From: Candidatus Krumholzibacteriia bacterium
GTDB taxonomy: Bacteria; Krumholzibacteriota; Krumholzibacteriia; WVZY01; JAKEHA01
Reading direction: 5' to 3'
Length of the DNA: 49,433 nucleotides
Assembly: GCA_029865265.1 (NCBI GenBank)
Contig: JAOUHG010000023.1
Location: 1 to 49,433, forward strand
The translations under genes were made by a program, and so were the position numbers. Shown here one piece after another: positions 1 through 11,050 of this stretch. Numbering within the stretch: the stretch's first letter is position 1; each line of letters opens with the position of its first letter. The notes beneath the pieces were generated by a model, which was given only the letters and a program-made list of their open reading frames with translations, was not told where the DNA came from and made no database searches.

Positions 1-1
1 G

Positions 2-2161
<2,160 letters not shown>

Positions 2162-2185
2162 ACACCCGAGAGGAACCCGGGCCAT

Positions 2186-2275
2186 GAAGACGCCGTCATC
2201 GGGGTCTGCCTTCTCGCGGTCCTCGGCTTGCTCGTGTTCGGAAGCATGGTGCGCACCTCCGATCCGTTCGGTTAG
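2186..2275 (+). pseudogene. Possible remnant of a small single-span membrane protein
   Basis: Directly after clpB, and in its frame, lies an open stretch without a start codon that encodes one clean hydrophobic segment (VIGVCLLAVLGLLVFGSMV) followed by a short polar tail and TAG. An ATG preceded by AGAGGA (ATG at 2184) is in a different frame, so one single-base change would join start and transmembrane segment. This could be a frameshifted small membrane protein, a sequencing error, or chance hydrophobicity in GC-rich DNA. Weak support. Confidence 0.2.
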
Positions 2276-2278
2276 GAT
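2273..2278 (+). promoter_or_regulatory. Candidate -10 element for the 2334 membrane protein gene
   Basis: TAGGAT in the context GGTTAGGATG, 55 bases before the start codon. It resembles the -10-like elements at 11010, 19894 and 40447. No -35 hexamer is recognisable. Confidence 0.35.
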
Positions 2279-2333
2279 GCGGGAGGATTGGGTCTCTCAT
2301 CGTCACTAGAGGGGTAGTCGAAAGGGACATGCA

Positions 2334-3488
2334 ATGACCGCACAGGAGAAGGCCGCTCCGGACCTGGACCCCAGAACCATGTTCGCCCTGGGAGGCGGGT
2401 GGATCGGCCAGAAGGTTGGGCACACCTGGTCGGCGCACCACATGGTGCTGTTGTCCGTGGCGGTGACGTGGCTGCCGCTCCTGGTGCTGTCGATCGTCGA
2501 TGGTGCCGCGTGGGGTGACAGCGTGCGCATTCCGTTCCTCAAGGATTTCCTGCCCTACGGAAAGTTCCTGATCGCCGTTCCGGTTCTGATTCTCGGCGAG
2601 GCCGTGCTGGGAAGGCGCCTCGGACTGGCTGCGCATCAACTGCGTCAATCTGATGTTCTCATGCGGGAGGACACTCCGGTCCTGGACGCGCTGCTGGTGC
2701 GGATCGAGGTTCTTTGGAGGGGACTCGGCGCGAACGCCGTGATTCTGTTTCTGACGTTCGCCGCGACGGCCCTGTCCTTCTGGGGCGCGCGCGAGTATCT
2801 CACGGGGGGCTGGCCGTACGACGGTGGGCGGATGACGCTGCCAGGCTGGTGGTTCCTGCTGGTCAGCCAGTCGGTGTTGCGATTTCTGGCCTTGCAGTGG
2901 ATGTGGAGGCTGGTGCTGTGGGCGTGGGTGCTGTGGAAGACGAGCCGGCTGAGGCTGCAGCCGAACCCGGCGCATCCCGACCGTGCGGGGGGACTGGCAT
3001 TTCTGGGTGGGACCCAGGCGGCGTTCGGTTCGCTCATCTTCGCGTTCGGCATCCAGCTATCCTGCGTGGCAGCGGACGCTCTCACGTATCACGGCGCGCA
3101 ACTCGCGGAGTTCAAGGGCTATGCGATTGCGTTCGTGCTGTTCACGCTGGCCCTGACGCTGGCGCCGCTCCTCGTGTTCGCCCCGGTACTGGCGCGGGCG
3201 CGGGAGGAGTGTGTGATGTTCATGTCCGGGAGTGGATACCGAGCAGCGCAGTTCCTTGACCGCCAGTTGCGCGCCAGCAAGGAGGGTGAACTCCCCACAG
3301 ATGATGTTTCGGGCCTGGCCGACTTCGGTCCGCTGTACGAGAACGCCCGGCTCATGCGGCTTGTGCCGCTGGAACTGCGTCATGTCGCCTACCTGATCGT
3401 GTGCGCGGTTGTGCCCTTCGCGCCGCTGGTATTCCTGGTGATGCCGGCCCGGGATGTTTTCAAGGTGCTCGCGCGGATGGTCATTTGA
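2334..3488 (+). CDS. Multi-pass integral membrane protein of unknown function
   Basis: A 384-residue protein with about seven to eight hydrophobic segments (roughly residues 38-60, 72-93, 131-150, 165-198, 226-246, 262-289 and 348-370) and short polar loops, hence an inner-membrane protein. The ATG at 2334 is preceded by AAGGGA six bases away. I do not recognise a family and see no catalytic motif; arginines and a few charged residues lie between the segments. It stands alone between clpB and idh, 172 bases after clpB, with its own promoter-like element, so no role can be read from context. Confidence 0.8.
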   Translation: MTAQEKAAPDLDPRTMFALGGGWIGQKVGHTWSAHHMVLLSVAVTWLPLLVLSIVDGAAWGDSVRIPFLKDFLPYGKFLIAVPVLILGEAVLGRRLGLAAHQLRQSDVLMREDTPVLDALLVRIEVLWRGLGANAVILFLTFAATALSFWGAREYLTGGWPYDGGRMTLPGWWFLLVSQSVLRFLALQWMWRLVLWAWVLWKTSRLRLQPNPAHPDRAGGLAFLGGTQAAFGSLIFAFGIQLSCVAADALTYHGAQLAEFKGYAIAFVLFTLALTLAPLLVFAPVLARAREECVMFMSGSGYRAAQFLDRQLRASKEGELPTDDVSGLADFGPLYENARLMRLVPLELRHVAYLIVCAVVPFAPLVFLVMPARDVFKVLARMVI

Positions 3489-3544
3489 GGAAGGAGATAT
3501 CAGGCGCGGGTGGGTTGGGGGTCCACCGAATGTCGGATTTCGGG

Positions 3545-3550
3545 TATACT
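3545..3550 (+). promoter_or_regulatory. Candidate -10 element of idh
   Basis: TATACT in the context CGGGTATACTGC, 72 bases before the idh start and inside a 134-base gap. No convincing -35 sequence lies 16-18 bases upstream. Confidence 0.45.
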
Positions 3551-3622
3551 GCTCCGAAAATCGCAACCCGCCTGGCCGCGCGGACAACCCATCATCGCCC
3601 CAGCATCGAAGAGGTTAACTTC

Positions 3623-5851
3623 ATGCCTTCAGCAAAGATCACCTGGACCCAATGCGACGAGGCCCCGGCCCTCGCCAGCTATGCGCTGCTCCCCATCATC
3701 GAGGCATTCGCCCGCGGCACGGGTGTCGAAATCGAGACCGCCGACATTTCTCTCGCCGGACGCATTCTGGCCAACTTCCCGGACAAGCTGCGCGCGGACC
3801 AGAAAATTCCGGACGAGTTGGGCCGGCTGGGGGAACTCGCCCGGACCCCGCAGGCCAACATCATCAAGCTGCCCAACATCAGCGCGTCGATTCCGCAGCT
3901 GCAGGCGGCCATCGCCGAGTTGCAGGCGCAGGGTTACGACATTCCGACGTACCCGGAAGAACCGAAGAACGACGCCGAACGCGCGCTGCAGGCCCGTTTT
4001 GCGGTGGTGCTGGGTTCGGCGGTGAACCCGGTGCTGCGCGAGGGTAACTCGGACCGCCGCCCCGCGACGTCGGTGAAGAAGTTCGCGCAGAAGCACCCCC
4101 ACAAGATGATGAAGGCGTGGCCGAAGGAGGGCTCGAAGACGCGGGTGGCGCATATGAACGACAAGGACTTCTACGGCAGCGAAATGTCGGTCACCATGAC
4201 CGCGCCCACCGACGCGCGCATCGAGTTTGTGGATGCGTCGGGCGCGGTGAAGGTGCTCAAGGACAAGCTGCCGCTGCACGCGGGCGAGGTGGTAGACGCG
4301 GCGGTGATGAACGTCGCCGCGCTGCGCGCCTTCTACGCCGAACAGATGCAGCAGGCGAAGAAAGACGGCGTGCTGCTTTCGATTCACCTCAAGTGCACCA
4401 TGATGAAGGTGTCGGACCCCATCATGTTCGGGCACTGCGTCTCGGTCTATTTCAAAGATGCCATGGAGAAACACGCCGCGTCGCTCAAGCAGATCGGCGC
4501 CAACGTGAACAACGGGCTCACCGACGTGCTCGACAAACTCGACCGTCTGCCAGCCGAAAAGAAGAGAGAGATCGAGGCGGACATCGCCGCCTGCTACCAG
4601 AAGGGCCCGGCGCTGGCCATGGTGGATTCGCGCAAGGGCAAGACCAACCTGCACGTACCCAACGACATCATTGTGGACGCATCCATGCCGGTGGTCATTC
4701 GCGACGGCGGCCATATGTGGAACAAGGACGACGAGCTGCAGGACACCATCGCCATGATCCCGGACCGCTGTTATGCCGGCATCTACCAGGCCATCATCGA
4801 GGACTGCCAGCAGCGAGGACAGTTCGACCCCGCCACCATGGGCGACGTGTCCAACGTGGGCCTGATGGCGATGAAAGCCGAGGAGTACGGCTCCCACGAC
4901 AAGACCTTCGTGGCGCCCGCGAAGGGCACGATGCGCGTGGTCGACGCCGGCGGCAGGACGCTGCTCGAGCAGCCGGTCGAGACGGGGGACATCTTCCGCG
5001 CCTGCCAGACCCGGGACGAGGCCATCCGCGACTGGGTGAAGCTCGCCGTCACACGCGCGCGCGCGAGCGGCTCGCCCGCCATCTTCTGGCTCGACGAGAG
5101 CCGCGGCCACGACGCGGAGATCATCAAGAAGGTGAAGGCCTACCTGCCCGGCCACGACACGACGGGGCTGGACATCCGCATCATGAAACCGGTGGAAGCC
5201 ATGAAATTCGCGCTGGCGCGCGTTCGCCGCGGCCAGGACAGCGTTGCCGTCACCGGCAATGTGCTGCGCGACTACCTTACCGACCTGTATCCCATTCTCG
5301 AACTGGGAACCAGCGCGCGCATGCTCTCCATTGTGCCGCTATTGAACGGGGGTGGGCTGTTTGAGACCGGCGCGGGCGGCTCGGCGCCCAAGCACGTGGA
5401 ACAGTTCCTCAAGGAAGGCCACCTGCGCTGGGACTCGCTGGGCGAATACTGCGCGTTGGTGCCGTCTCTGGAATTTCTCGCCAAGCAGACCGGCAACGCC
5501 AAAGCCACGGTGCTGGCGGCCACGCTTGATGTGGCGGTGGGCCAGTACCTCGAGGACGCGCGCTATCCCTCGCGCAAGGTGAACGAGATCGACAACCGCG
5601 GCTCGACGTTCTATCTCGCGCTCGCATGGGCCCGCGCCCTCGCCGCGCAGGACGAGGACGCCGCGCTGTCAAAACGCCTCAAGCCGGTGGCGAAAGCACT
5701 CTCCGAGAACGAGAAGAAGATTGCCGCGGAGCTGCTCGCGGCGCAGGGTCAGAAGGTGGACATCGGGGGCTACTACCACCCCGATGGCGCAAAATGCACC
5801 GCGGCCATGCGGCCCAGTGCCACACTGAACGGCATCATCGACGCGCTATAG
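3623..5851 (+). CDS. idh: NADP-dependent isocitrate dehydrogenase, monomeric type
   Basis: Converts isocitrate to 2-oxoglutarate, CO2 and NADPH in the TCA cycle. The 742-residue length and conserved blocks ([65 protein letters not shown]) match the monomeric enzyme known from Azotobacter and Corynebacterium, which is unrelated in length to the common 45-kDa dimeric type. The ATG at 3623 gives the family's typical N-terminus (MPSAKITWT). The frame stays open further upstream, but that part overlaps the preceding gene and looks non-coding. A hairpin terminator follows. It complements fumarase and succinate dehydrogenase elsewhere in the window. Confidence 0.96.
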   Translation: MPSAKITWTQCDEAPALASYALLPIIEAFARGTGVEIETADISLAGRILANFPDKLRADQKIPDELGRLGELARTPQANIIKLPNISASIPQLQAAIAELQAQGYDIPTYPEEPKNDAERALQARFAVVLGSAVNPVLREGNSDRRPATSVKKFAQKHPHKMMKAWPKEGSKTRVAHMNDKDFYGSEMSVTMTAPTDARIEFVDASGAVKVLKDKLPLHAGEVVDAAVMNVAALRAFYAEQMQQAKKDGVLLSIHLKCTMMKVSDPIMFGHCVSVYFKDAMEKHAASLKQIGANVNNGLTDVLDKLDRLPAEKKREIEADIAACYQKGPALAMVDSRKGKTNLHVPNDIIVDASMPVVIRDGGHMWNKDDELQDTIAMIPDRCYAGIYQAIIEDCQQRGQFDPATMGDVSNVGLMAMKAEEYGSHDKTFVAPAKGTMRVVDAGGRTLLEQPVETGDIFRACQTRDEAIRDWVKLAVTRARASGSPAIFWLDESRGHDAEIIKKVKAYLPGHDTTGLDIRIMKPVEAMKFALARVRRGQDSVAVTGNVLRDYLTDLYPILELGTSARMLSIVPLLNGGGLFETGAGGSAPKHVEQFLKEGHLRWDSLGEYCALVPSLEFLAKQTGNAKATVLAATLDVAVGQYLEDARYPSRKVNEIDNRGSTFYLALAWARALAAQDEDAALSKRLKPVAKALSENEKKIAAELLAAQGQKVDIGGYYHPDGAKCTAAMRPSATLNGIIDAL

Positions 5852-5875
5852 ACAGTCGGTTCGTTTGATGGCTTG

Positions 5876-5920
5876 ACCGGCCGCCTCGCGCCGCAGAAGC
5901 GCAGGGCGGCCGGTTTCATT
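5876..5920. terminator. Hairpin terminator between convergent idh and amidohydrolase genes
   Basis: A 10-base-pair perfect stem (ACCGGCCGCC / GGCGGCCGGT, 5876-5885 with 5905-5914) encloses a 19-base loop that can itself pair (GCGC/GCGC). TTCATTT follows on the plus strand. It lies between two convergent genes and probably ends idh transcription. Confidence 0.65.
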
Positions 5921-5940
5921 TCGGGCGGCTTCGAGGAGAC

Positions 5941-7080
5941 TTACTTCTGACCTGTTGGCTCGTAGCCCGAAACCGGGGTGGGAGGCGGCACCACGGCGGG
6001 CTTGCCCACGTTTGCCTCTTCCCACGCGCGCACGTTGACGCGCGCCGCATCGAAGAGCCGCTCGTAATTGGTGAACAGCACCTTCTGCCTCGTCTCGGGT
6101 GTCAGTGACTTCCACAGTGCGGCGTAGGCGTTGTAGACCGCCATCGGAGAGTCGATGCTCTGCGGCGCCACCACGTCCGTCCCGAACAGGAAACGGTCGG
6201 GGTACTTGTTCATGAGATCCGCCATGCGCTTGAGCCCCTCGGGGGTCTTCGTGATCCACTTGGCGGTTTCATCCCACGAGATGTCGATGTAGAGGTTCGC
6301 CAGCTTCGGATTGGCCAGGCCCCGTTCGAAGATGGAGACCTGGTCGGTTACCGGGTGCACCACGCGTCCCAGCCCGGCGTGCGCCCAGATGATCGTCGTC
6401 TTCGGGTGACGCTCGATGAGCTCCTTCATCTGCATCACCAGGTAGGGGTCCTGGCCCTGCTTCGGGAAGGGCATGTCGATGTCGCTATGGAGGATCACCA
6501 CCAGCCCGACCTCACCCGCGAAGTCGAGCAGGCTGTCGAGCGCCGGGTTCTTCAGGCTGGCCGGACCGCCCGCGATCTTCGAGGAGACAAACTCCTTGTG
6601 GATGCTGAACTCGCCGATGCCCGAGAAGACCCCGGGGAAGGTGAGCAGCACGCGGCGGATGTGGTCGGCCGCGTACATGTCGGCCGGGTTGAAGCCGGTG
6701 ATCATGGGGTCGAGCCGCGCCTGCTGATCGGCCGGCAGCGCCTTGTACGACATGGCGATGAAGGCGTCGGTGAAGGAGTAGTAGTACAACGGTGCATCCG
6801 ACTGCAGGTAGTAGGTGGGCGCAAAGTCACCCGTGTTCTCGTAGTCCCACGTCTGCTGCAGCGGAATTCCGAACACCGTGGAGCGTTTGACCACGCCGTC
6901 CATCATCTTCACGTAGTCGGCAAGCGGCGTGCCTTCCTGGATGTAGTTGGTGAGGTGGAAGTGTGAGTCGTTGTACTTGTAGCCGCCGTCCTTCTGGGCC
7001 CACGCGGGCAGTGTGGCGAAAACAAGCCCAAGGACAGCTATGAAGGCCGCCAGGAAGCTCTTGCGAGGATGGATAGACAT
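5941..7080 (-). CDS. Exported amidohydrolase-family protein
   Basis: Predicted metal-dependent hydrolase of the amidohydrolase-2 (TIM-barrel) type. After a signal peptide of about 28 residues (hydrophobic core LAAFIAVLGLVFATL, cleavage near AWA-Q) comes a metal-ligand motif DSHFHL, then WAHAGLGR and late FGTDVV, the usual positions of His and Asp metal ligands. ATG at 7080 is preferred over TTG at 7086 because GGGAG sits seven bases before it. The substrate is unknown. It is the last gene of the porin-glutaminase-barrel operon, 12 bases after its neighbour, and should act in the periplasm. Export of this fold is uncommon but seen in such envelope operons. Confidence 0.82.
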   Translation of the reverse strand: MSIHPRKSFLAAFIAVLGLVFATLPAWAQKDGGYKYNDSHFHLTNYIQEGTPLADYVKMMDGVVKRSTVFGIPLQQTWDYENTGDFAPTYYLQSDAPLYYYSFTDAFIAMSYKALPADQQARLDPMITGFNPADMYAADHIRRVLLTFPGVFSGIGEFSIHKEFVSSKIAGGPASLKNPALDSLLDFAGEVGLVVILHSDIDMPFPKQGQDPYLVMQMKELIERHPKTTIIWAHAGLGRVVHPVTDQVSIFERGLANPKLANLYIDISWDETAKWITKTPEGLKRMADLMNKYPDRFLFGTDVVAPQSIDSPMAVYNAYAALWKSLTPETRQKVLFTNYERLFDAARVNVRAWEEANVGKPAVVPPPTPVSGYEPTGQK

Positions 7081-7092
7081 GGTCAATCTCCC

Positions 7093-8460
7093 TTACAGCA
7101 GGATGTCCGTACCCAGCGAAAACGTGGTGCCTGTCTGGCCCGCTGTGTAGTAACCGAAGTTCGACCCGGCCGGGCTCCTGTCGATGTGCAGGATGTGCAT
7201 GTTGACACGCCAGCTGCGGTTGCCATACGGGTAGAAGCTGGCGCCGCCGCCGGCCTCCCACGGGTTGCGCTCGAATTCGTCAAACAGGTACGAGCCGATG
7301 GCGTACAGCATGAGTTTCCTCTCCACCACCATGTACCCCGCCGAGCCATAAAGGCTCTTGTCCACAATCGAGTCGTCGGCAAGGGAGAAGGGTGTGCCGT
7401 AATCGGCGCCCTGATGCACGTCGAAGGCCTCGAACTTCGAGAGTCTGCGCATCAGCAACTCGCCCTGGAGGCAGAAGCCCTTGTACTTGAAACCCGCATC
7501 GAAGGACAACGCGTCGTAGTCGAGGTAGTTGACGGTCACGCTGTCGGCAAGCGCGCCCTGCTCGAATGCATACACGCCGTCGGAGAGGCGGATCTGCGTC
7601 TCGTTGGGGTTCGGCGAACTCAACGGCGTGGCGCGGCTTTCGCGCGCGTGCGCGGCCGACACGCCGAAACGCGTGGCCAGCCGCTGGTGTTCTTCCAGAT
7701 CGCCGAAGCCGCCGCGCGGGCCAAACTCCTTCGTGGTGGGCATCCACCACAGCGTGGCGCTGTAGCCCATGTCGCGCGTGTCGTTGCTGGCGGTCACGCC
7801 AAGCTGGCTGAGGTTGGTGGTGATCGCGCCGGTGTAGAAGAGCCCGTCGGCGGGCTGGCCGGTGACGAAGAACGACGACGCGAAGCCGGCGCGCACGGCC
7901 TCGTCTCCCATGATGCGGTCGCTGCCCGGCCAGAAGGGCCACGTGCCCGCCATCGAGCGGCTGGTGAGGTTGGGTCCGATGCCCACGCCCATGGTGAGCG
8001 GTCTCGACACCGTGTAGCGAAGCACGCCGAAGGCGAGCGTCTGCTGCGTGGTCGGCAGGGACCAGACCGTGATGGTGTAGTTGAGTTTCGGGTTGTAGAA
8101 GAACCCGGACAGCCACACCATGGTGCGGTGCCAGTTGAGGTCGTTGCGCGCCTTGACCGTGCGCGTGCGTCCGAGGTGGTCCGTGAACGTCTGCTCACCC
8201 GGCATCTGGTTCAAGTACCGGAAGAGGCCGTACACGCTGATGTTCAGGCTGCCGTGATCCGACTTGAAGATGTCGAAGCCTCTCGCGGGTGTGAACTCGC
8301 CCGCGGTGGAGTTGCCGTAGCGTTCCTCGGCCCCCGCGAGGGTTGTGTCGGGCGTGGTCGCGCTCTCCTGGGCGCGCGCGTCGCGTGCACTCGAGAGAAG
8401 GAACAGCGTGGCGGCGAAGGCCATGCAGACACATAGGATCGGTGCGGTGATCTTGCGCAT
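7093..8460 (-). CDS. Predicted outer-membrane beta-barrel protein
   Basis: 455 residues starting with a signal peptide (MRKITAPILCVCMAF, cleavage near ARA-Q). The mature part alternates polar and hydrophobic residues with many aromatic girdle positions (LNISVYGLFRYL, LNYTITVWSL, WRVNMHILHID) and ends in a strand with aliphatic C-terminus, typical of a barrel. It resembles phosphate-selective or DcaP-like porins only loosely. ATG at 8460 is chosen because AGGAG stands nine bases upstream; the open frame further upstream lacks signal features. Third gene of the minus-strand operon, with a hairpin between it and the glutaminase gene. Probably a channel or assembly partner for the substrate handled by the operon; exact function unknown. 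Confidence 0.78.
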   Translation of the reverse strand: MRKITAPILCVCMAFAATLFLLSSARDARAQESATTPDTTLAGAEERYGNSTAGEFTPARGFDIFKSDHGSLNISVYGLFRYLNQMPGEQTFTDHLGRTRTVKARNDLNWHRTMVWLSGFFYNPKLNYTITVWSLPTTQQTLAFGVLRYTVSRPLTMGVGIGPNLTSRSMAGTWPFWPGSDRIMGDEAVRAGFASSFFVTGQPADGLFYTGAITTNLSQLGVTASNDTRDMGYSATLWWMPTTKEFGPRGGFGDLEEHQRLATRFGVSAAHARESRATPLSSPNPNETQIRLSDGVYAFEQGALADSVTVNYLDYDALSFDAGFKYKGFCLQGELLMRRLSKFEAFDVHQGADYGTPFSLADDSIVDKSLYGSAGYMVVERKLMLYAIGSYLFDEFERNPWEAGGGASFYPYGNRSWRVNMHILHIDRSPAGSNFGYYTAGQTGTTFSLGTDILL

Positions 8461-8490
8461 CAGAACTGACTCCTGTGGCTCAAAGTAAAC

Positions 8491-8516
8491 GGGGCCCGGC
8501 ATTGCGGCCGGGCCCC
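8491..8516 (-). terminator. Intra-operon hairpin, attenuator-like
   Basis: Perfect 10-base-pair inverted repeat (GGGGCCCGGC / GCCGGGCCCC) with a six-base loop, between the glutaminase stop and the next start. On the minus strand it is followed by GTTTACTTT rather than a pure T run. It may partly terminate transcription or protect the upstream porin-glutaminase mRNA from decay. Confidence 0.55.
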
Positions 8517-8528
8517 GGTGTTGCGCTG

Positions 8529-9563
8529 CTACTTCTTCGCGGCAGGTGCCGCCGAAGCGAGCGGATTTCCGCCGAGCGCGTTGGAAATGTCTGCAATTGC
8601 TCTCTGGGCACGAATGCTGTTGCCGGCGTCGTCCAGCGGCGGCGAGATAACCGCGATGCCGAATTTGCCGGGCGAAACGGCGATGATGCCGCCGCCCACG
8701 CCACTCTTGGCGGGGAGACCCGTTTCATAGAGCCACTTGCCCGAGTCGTCGTACAGGCCGGCGGTGGCCATGACGGCGAGAATCTTGGGCACATACGCCG
8801 TGTTGAATACCTGCTTCTTCGTAACCGGGTTCTGTCCACCAAACGCGAGGGTTGACGCCATCATGGCGAGGTCCTTCGCGTTCACGCCGATGGCGCACTG
8901 GCGCGTGTAGAGGTCCACCGCCTGCTGCGGGTTGGCCTTGATGTAGCCGTAGGCGTACATCAGCATGCCGATGGCCTGGTTGCGCTGGTTGCTGTCGGAC
9001 TCGGACTTGTAGATGTCCTGCAGCACCTTGAGCTCGCGGCCCGCGCAGTCGTTGTTCACACCGATGATCTTGGCCCACACTGCCTCCGCGTTGGCGCCCG
9101 TGACCATGCTGGTGGCGGTGATGGCGCCCGGATTGACCAGCGCGTTCATCTCCGGCCCGCCGGCGAGCTTGTAGGAAATCTCAACCGACACGATAGAGTT
9201 GAAGCGCATGCCGGTGGCGTCCGCGCCAATCGTGTTCAGAATGGCGTCCGGTCCCTGTTCCTGGATGACCTGCGCCATCGTAAACACCTTGGAGATGGAC
9301 TGGATGGAGACCTCGGTGGTGATGTCACCCGCGGTGTAGACCTTGCCGTCGGCGGTCACCAGCGCGATGCCGAACAGGTTGGGATCCACCTTGGCCAGCG
9401 CGGGAATGTAGTTCGCGTTGGCGCCTTCCTTGAGGTCCTTGTACTTGGCATAGGCGTCATTGACCGCCTTGGTGATGGCTTCGGGCTTCTGGGCCATCGT
9501 TGCCAGCGGCATCGCCAGAATGGCGACCATGACAACCGCGGCAATTCTGAAAATCTTCTTCAT
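8529..9563 (-). CDS. glsA: Glutaminase (GlsA family) with signal peptide
   Basis: Hydrolyses L-glutamine to glutamate and ammonia with a serine beta-lactamase-like fold. The catalytic S-x-x-K is at S89-K92 within VSIQSISKVF, and family blocks FGIALVTADGKVYTAGD, MRFNSIVSVE, NPGAI, SGVGGGIIAV and FGIAV are present. The first 24 residues form a clear signal peptide (MKKIFRIAAVVMVAILAMPLATMA), whereas standard bacterial GlsA is cytosolic and about 310 residues; the mature part here is of normal size. Start ATG at 9563 sits behind AGGAGG. It is 21 bases downstream of the porin gene, so export of glutaminase together with a porin suggests periplasmic release of glutamate or ammonia. Confidence 0.93.
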   Translation of the reverse strand: MKKIFRIAAVVMVAILAMPLATMAQKPEAITKAVNDAYAKYKDLKEGANANYIPALAKVDPNLFGIALVTADGKVYTAGDITTEVSIQSISKVFTMAQVIQEQGPDAILNTIGADATGMRFNSIVSVEISYKLAGGPEMNALVNPGAITATSMVTGANAEAVWAKIIGVNNDCAGRELKVLQDIYKSESDSNQRNQAIGMLMYAYGYIKANPQQAVDLYTRQCAIGVNAKDLAMMASTLAFGGQNPVTKKQVFNTAYVPKILAVMATAGLYDDSGKWLYETGLPAKSGVGGGIIAVSPGKFGIAVISPPLDDAGNSIRAQRAIADISNALGGNPLASAAPAAKK

Positions 9564-9584
9564 GTCTATCCTCCTGTACCTGCG

Positions 9585-10772
9585 TTACATCATCTTGGAA
9601 TAGTTGTACTTGAACGAAACCTGGATCTTCACGTCGTCCGACGTGAAGCCGTCGGCGAAGTTCTCGCGCTTGCCGTACTGCACCTCGATGCCCGTCGTCA
9701 CCTTGGGAACGGGGTAGTAGAGCAGGTTGCCGACCGCGTAGTGGCCGCGCTTGAAGGCGTCCGGCGCCTGTCCGTTGGAATTGTCGAGATCGAGCATCGA
9801 GTAGCCCACCGAGCTGGAGAACTTCTTGTTCCAGCTGTGGTCGAGGAACGCCACGATGCCGAGGACGGGCAGGGCCACGCCCTTGACGGGGGTGGTGGCG
9901 TTGCCCGGGTTGCTCTTGATGCCGATGTCGACGGTGGCATCGTTCATATAGTTCTCGATGCCCTCGCCATAGACGACCTGCAGGCGGGCCACGTCACTCT
10001 CGCCGATCTTGAGGTTGGAACTGAGGTTGAGACCCCAGCCCACGGCATCCCCGGCGAGATCCAGCGAGTCCGTGCCGGCGTCTTCCCACTTGATGTAACG
10101 CAGCATGCCCGCGAGTTCCACGTAGCCCCAGCCGCGGCCGACGCGATACTCGGCCGAAAGATCGGGCAGCGGGAAGCGCGCCTGGATATCGTTGAGCGCG
10201 TCAATTTCGGAGTAGATTCCTCCGTCGCCGCTGGCGCCCGGGCGCTCCAGCGCGATCGTCATGCGCGTGTCGCCCTGGATGGGCATATAACGGATCTGGA
10301 CGTTGCGGAAGAACACCATGCCGTTCGGTCCCCAGTACTCGAGCGTGTTGGGGAACACGTCGATGTCCATGAACGGGCTCCATGTCTGTCCCGCGCCCCA
10401 CTTGCCCAGCTGGCCGTACGCGTGGCGCAGGCGCAGCGTGGTCTGGCCGGCGTCGGCGCCCGTGCCGAACATCTCCCATTCGAACTGCGTGAAGAGGTCG
10501 CCCTTGTCGGTGGGGGTCGTGGTCTTCAGGCCGAAACGGGTCTGGCGCACGCTGTAGTAGATGTTGCCGTCCGCGCCATACTCGTCCTTGTAGGCGGGCA
10601 GCTTGGTGGGCCGCATGACGTCAAACCAGTCCGGGGCCGCCTGCTTGGTGTCGTAGCCCGCGTCCAGCATGATGTGGCCGTAGAGCTCGTAGACTGTGTC
10701 TCCAGCTGCCGCCGGGCCCGCCACGCAGCACGACAGCAGGAGCACGGGAATCCATCTTTTCATCGCTTTCAT
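9585..10772 (-). CDS. DcaP-like outer-membrane porin
   Basis: 395-residue outer-membrane beta-barrel with signal peptide (MKAMKRWIPVLLLSCCVAG, cleavage near AAA-G). YELYGHIMLDAGYDTKQ, the SVRQTRFGLKTTT strand and the WSPFMDIDVFPNTLEYWGP loop resemble DcaP-family trimeric porins, which admit dicarboxylates and similar small anions; the C-terminal strand VQVSFKYNYSKMM-like pattern ends the barrel. ATG at 10772 has AGGAGG five bases upstream; longer forms lack a signal at the N-terminus. It is the first gene of the minus-strand operon, under a putative regulator box at 10918 and a palindromic -10. Substrate unknown; the neighbouring glutaminase suggests an amide or amino acid. Confidence 0.85.
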   Translation of the reverse strand: MKAMKRWIPVLLLSCCVAGPAAAGDTVYELYGHIMLDAGYDTKQAAPDWFDVMRPTKLPAYKDEYGADGNIYYSVRQTRFGLKTTTPTDKGDLFTQFEWEMFGTGADAGQTTLRLRHAYGQLGKWGAGQTWSPFMDIDVFPNTLEYWGPNGMVFFRNVQIRYMPIQGDTRMTIALERPGASGDGGIYSEIDALNDIQARFPLPDLSAEYRVGRGWGYVELAGMLRYIKWEDAGTDSLDLAGDAVGWGLNLSSNLKIGESDVARLQVVYGEGIENYMNDATVDIGIKSNPGNATTPVKGVALPVLGIVAFLDHSWNKKFSSSVGYSMLDLDNSNGQAPDAFKRGHYAVGNLLYYPVPKVTTGIEVQYGKRENFADGFTSDDVKIQVSFKYNYSKMM

Positions 10773-10885
10773 CACGACCTCCTGTACAAACTCGAAATGG
10801 GAATGACCGGCGGCGGCAGGTGCGCCGCGGCACTTGAGCCGGCGTCCGTATCCGGCCGGCGCGGTGAACACACAAAGGCGTGACG

Positions 10886-10899
10886 CCATCCTAGGATGG
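10886..10899 (-). promoter_or_regulatory. Palindromic candidate -10 element of the porin operon
   Basis: CCATCCTAGGATGG is a perfect 14-base palindrome. Read on the minus strand it contains TAGGAT (10893 to 10888), which would place the transcript start near 10881 and give a leader of about 109 bases before the porin ATG. Being symmetric it could also drive weak plus-strand transcription or be an operator. Confidence 0.4.
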
Positions 10900-10917
10900 A
10901 CCGCGGAAAGGGTCTAC

Positions 10918-10933
10918 CTGCCCTTTGGGGAAG
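10918..10933 (-). promoter_or_regulatory. Putative LuxR-type regulator box, copy 1
   Basis: On the minus strand this reads CTTCCCCAAAGGGCAG. The same 16 bases recur at 13571-13586 on the plus strand. Each copy ends exactly 24 bases before a -10-like hexamer, so the box would be centred near -45, a usual activator position. Its core CCC-N4-GGG is an imperfect palindrome, as expected for a dimeric HTH regulator. Assignment to the 12963 regulator is inferred from adjacency. Confidence 0.45.
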
Positions 10934-11009
10934 TCCCGTTGGTGCGTGCCCCGCTCTCTCGGGCGTCGTCGCGCGGGACCGGGGCATGGTGATTCCCGCG
11001 AGATTCGGC

Positions 11010-11015
11010 TAGAAT
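11010..11015 (+). promoter_or_regulatory. Candidate -10 element of the histidine kinase gene
   Basis: TAGAAT in the context CGGCTAGAATGC, about 29 bases from predicted transcript start to the ATG at 11051. No -35 hexamer is evident. The rest of the 278-base divergent region holds the regulator box and the palindrome described separately. Confidence 0.45.
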
Positions 11016-11050
11016 GCAGCCGGTCGTTGTCTCGGGAGGAACCAGTAGCG

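Noticed and set aside
3401-3622. Extended N-terminus for isocitrate dehydrogenase
   Set aside because: The extension overlaps the upstream gene and a promoter-like element; the ATG at 3623 gives the family's normal N-terminus.
3629-5155. Minus-strand frame of about 500 codons opposite idh
   Set aside because: A shadow of the conserved isocitrate dehydrogenase gene, with biased composition.
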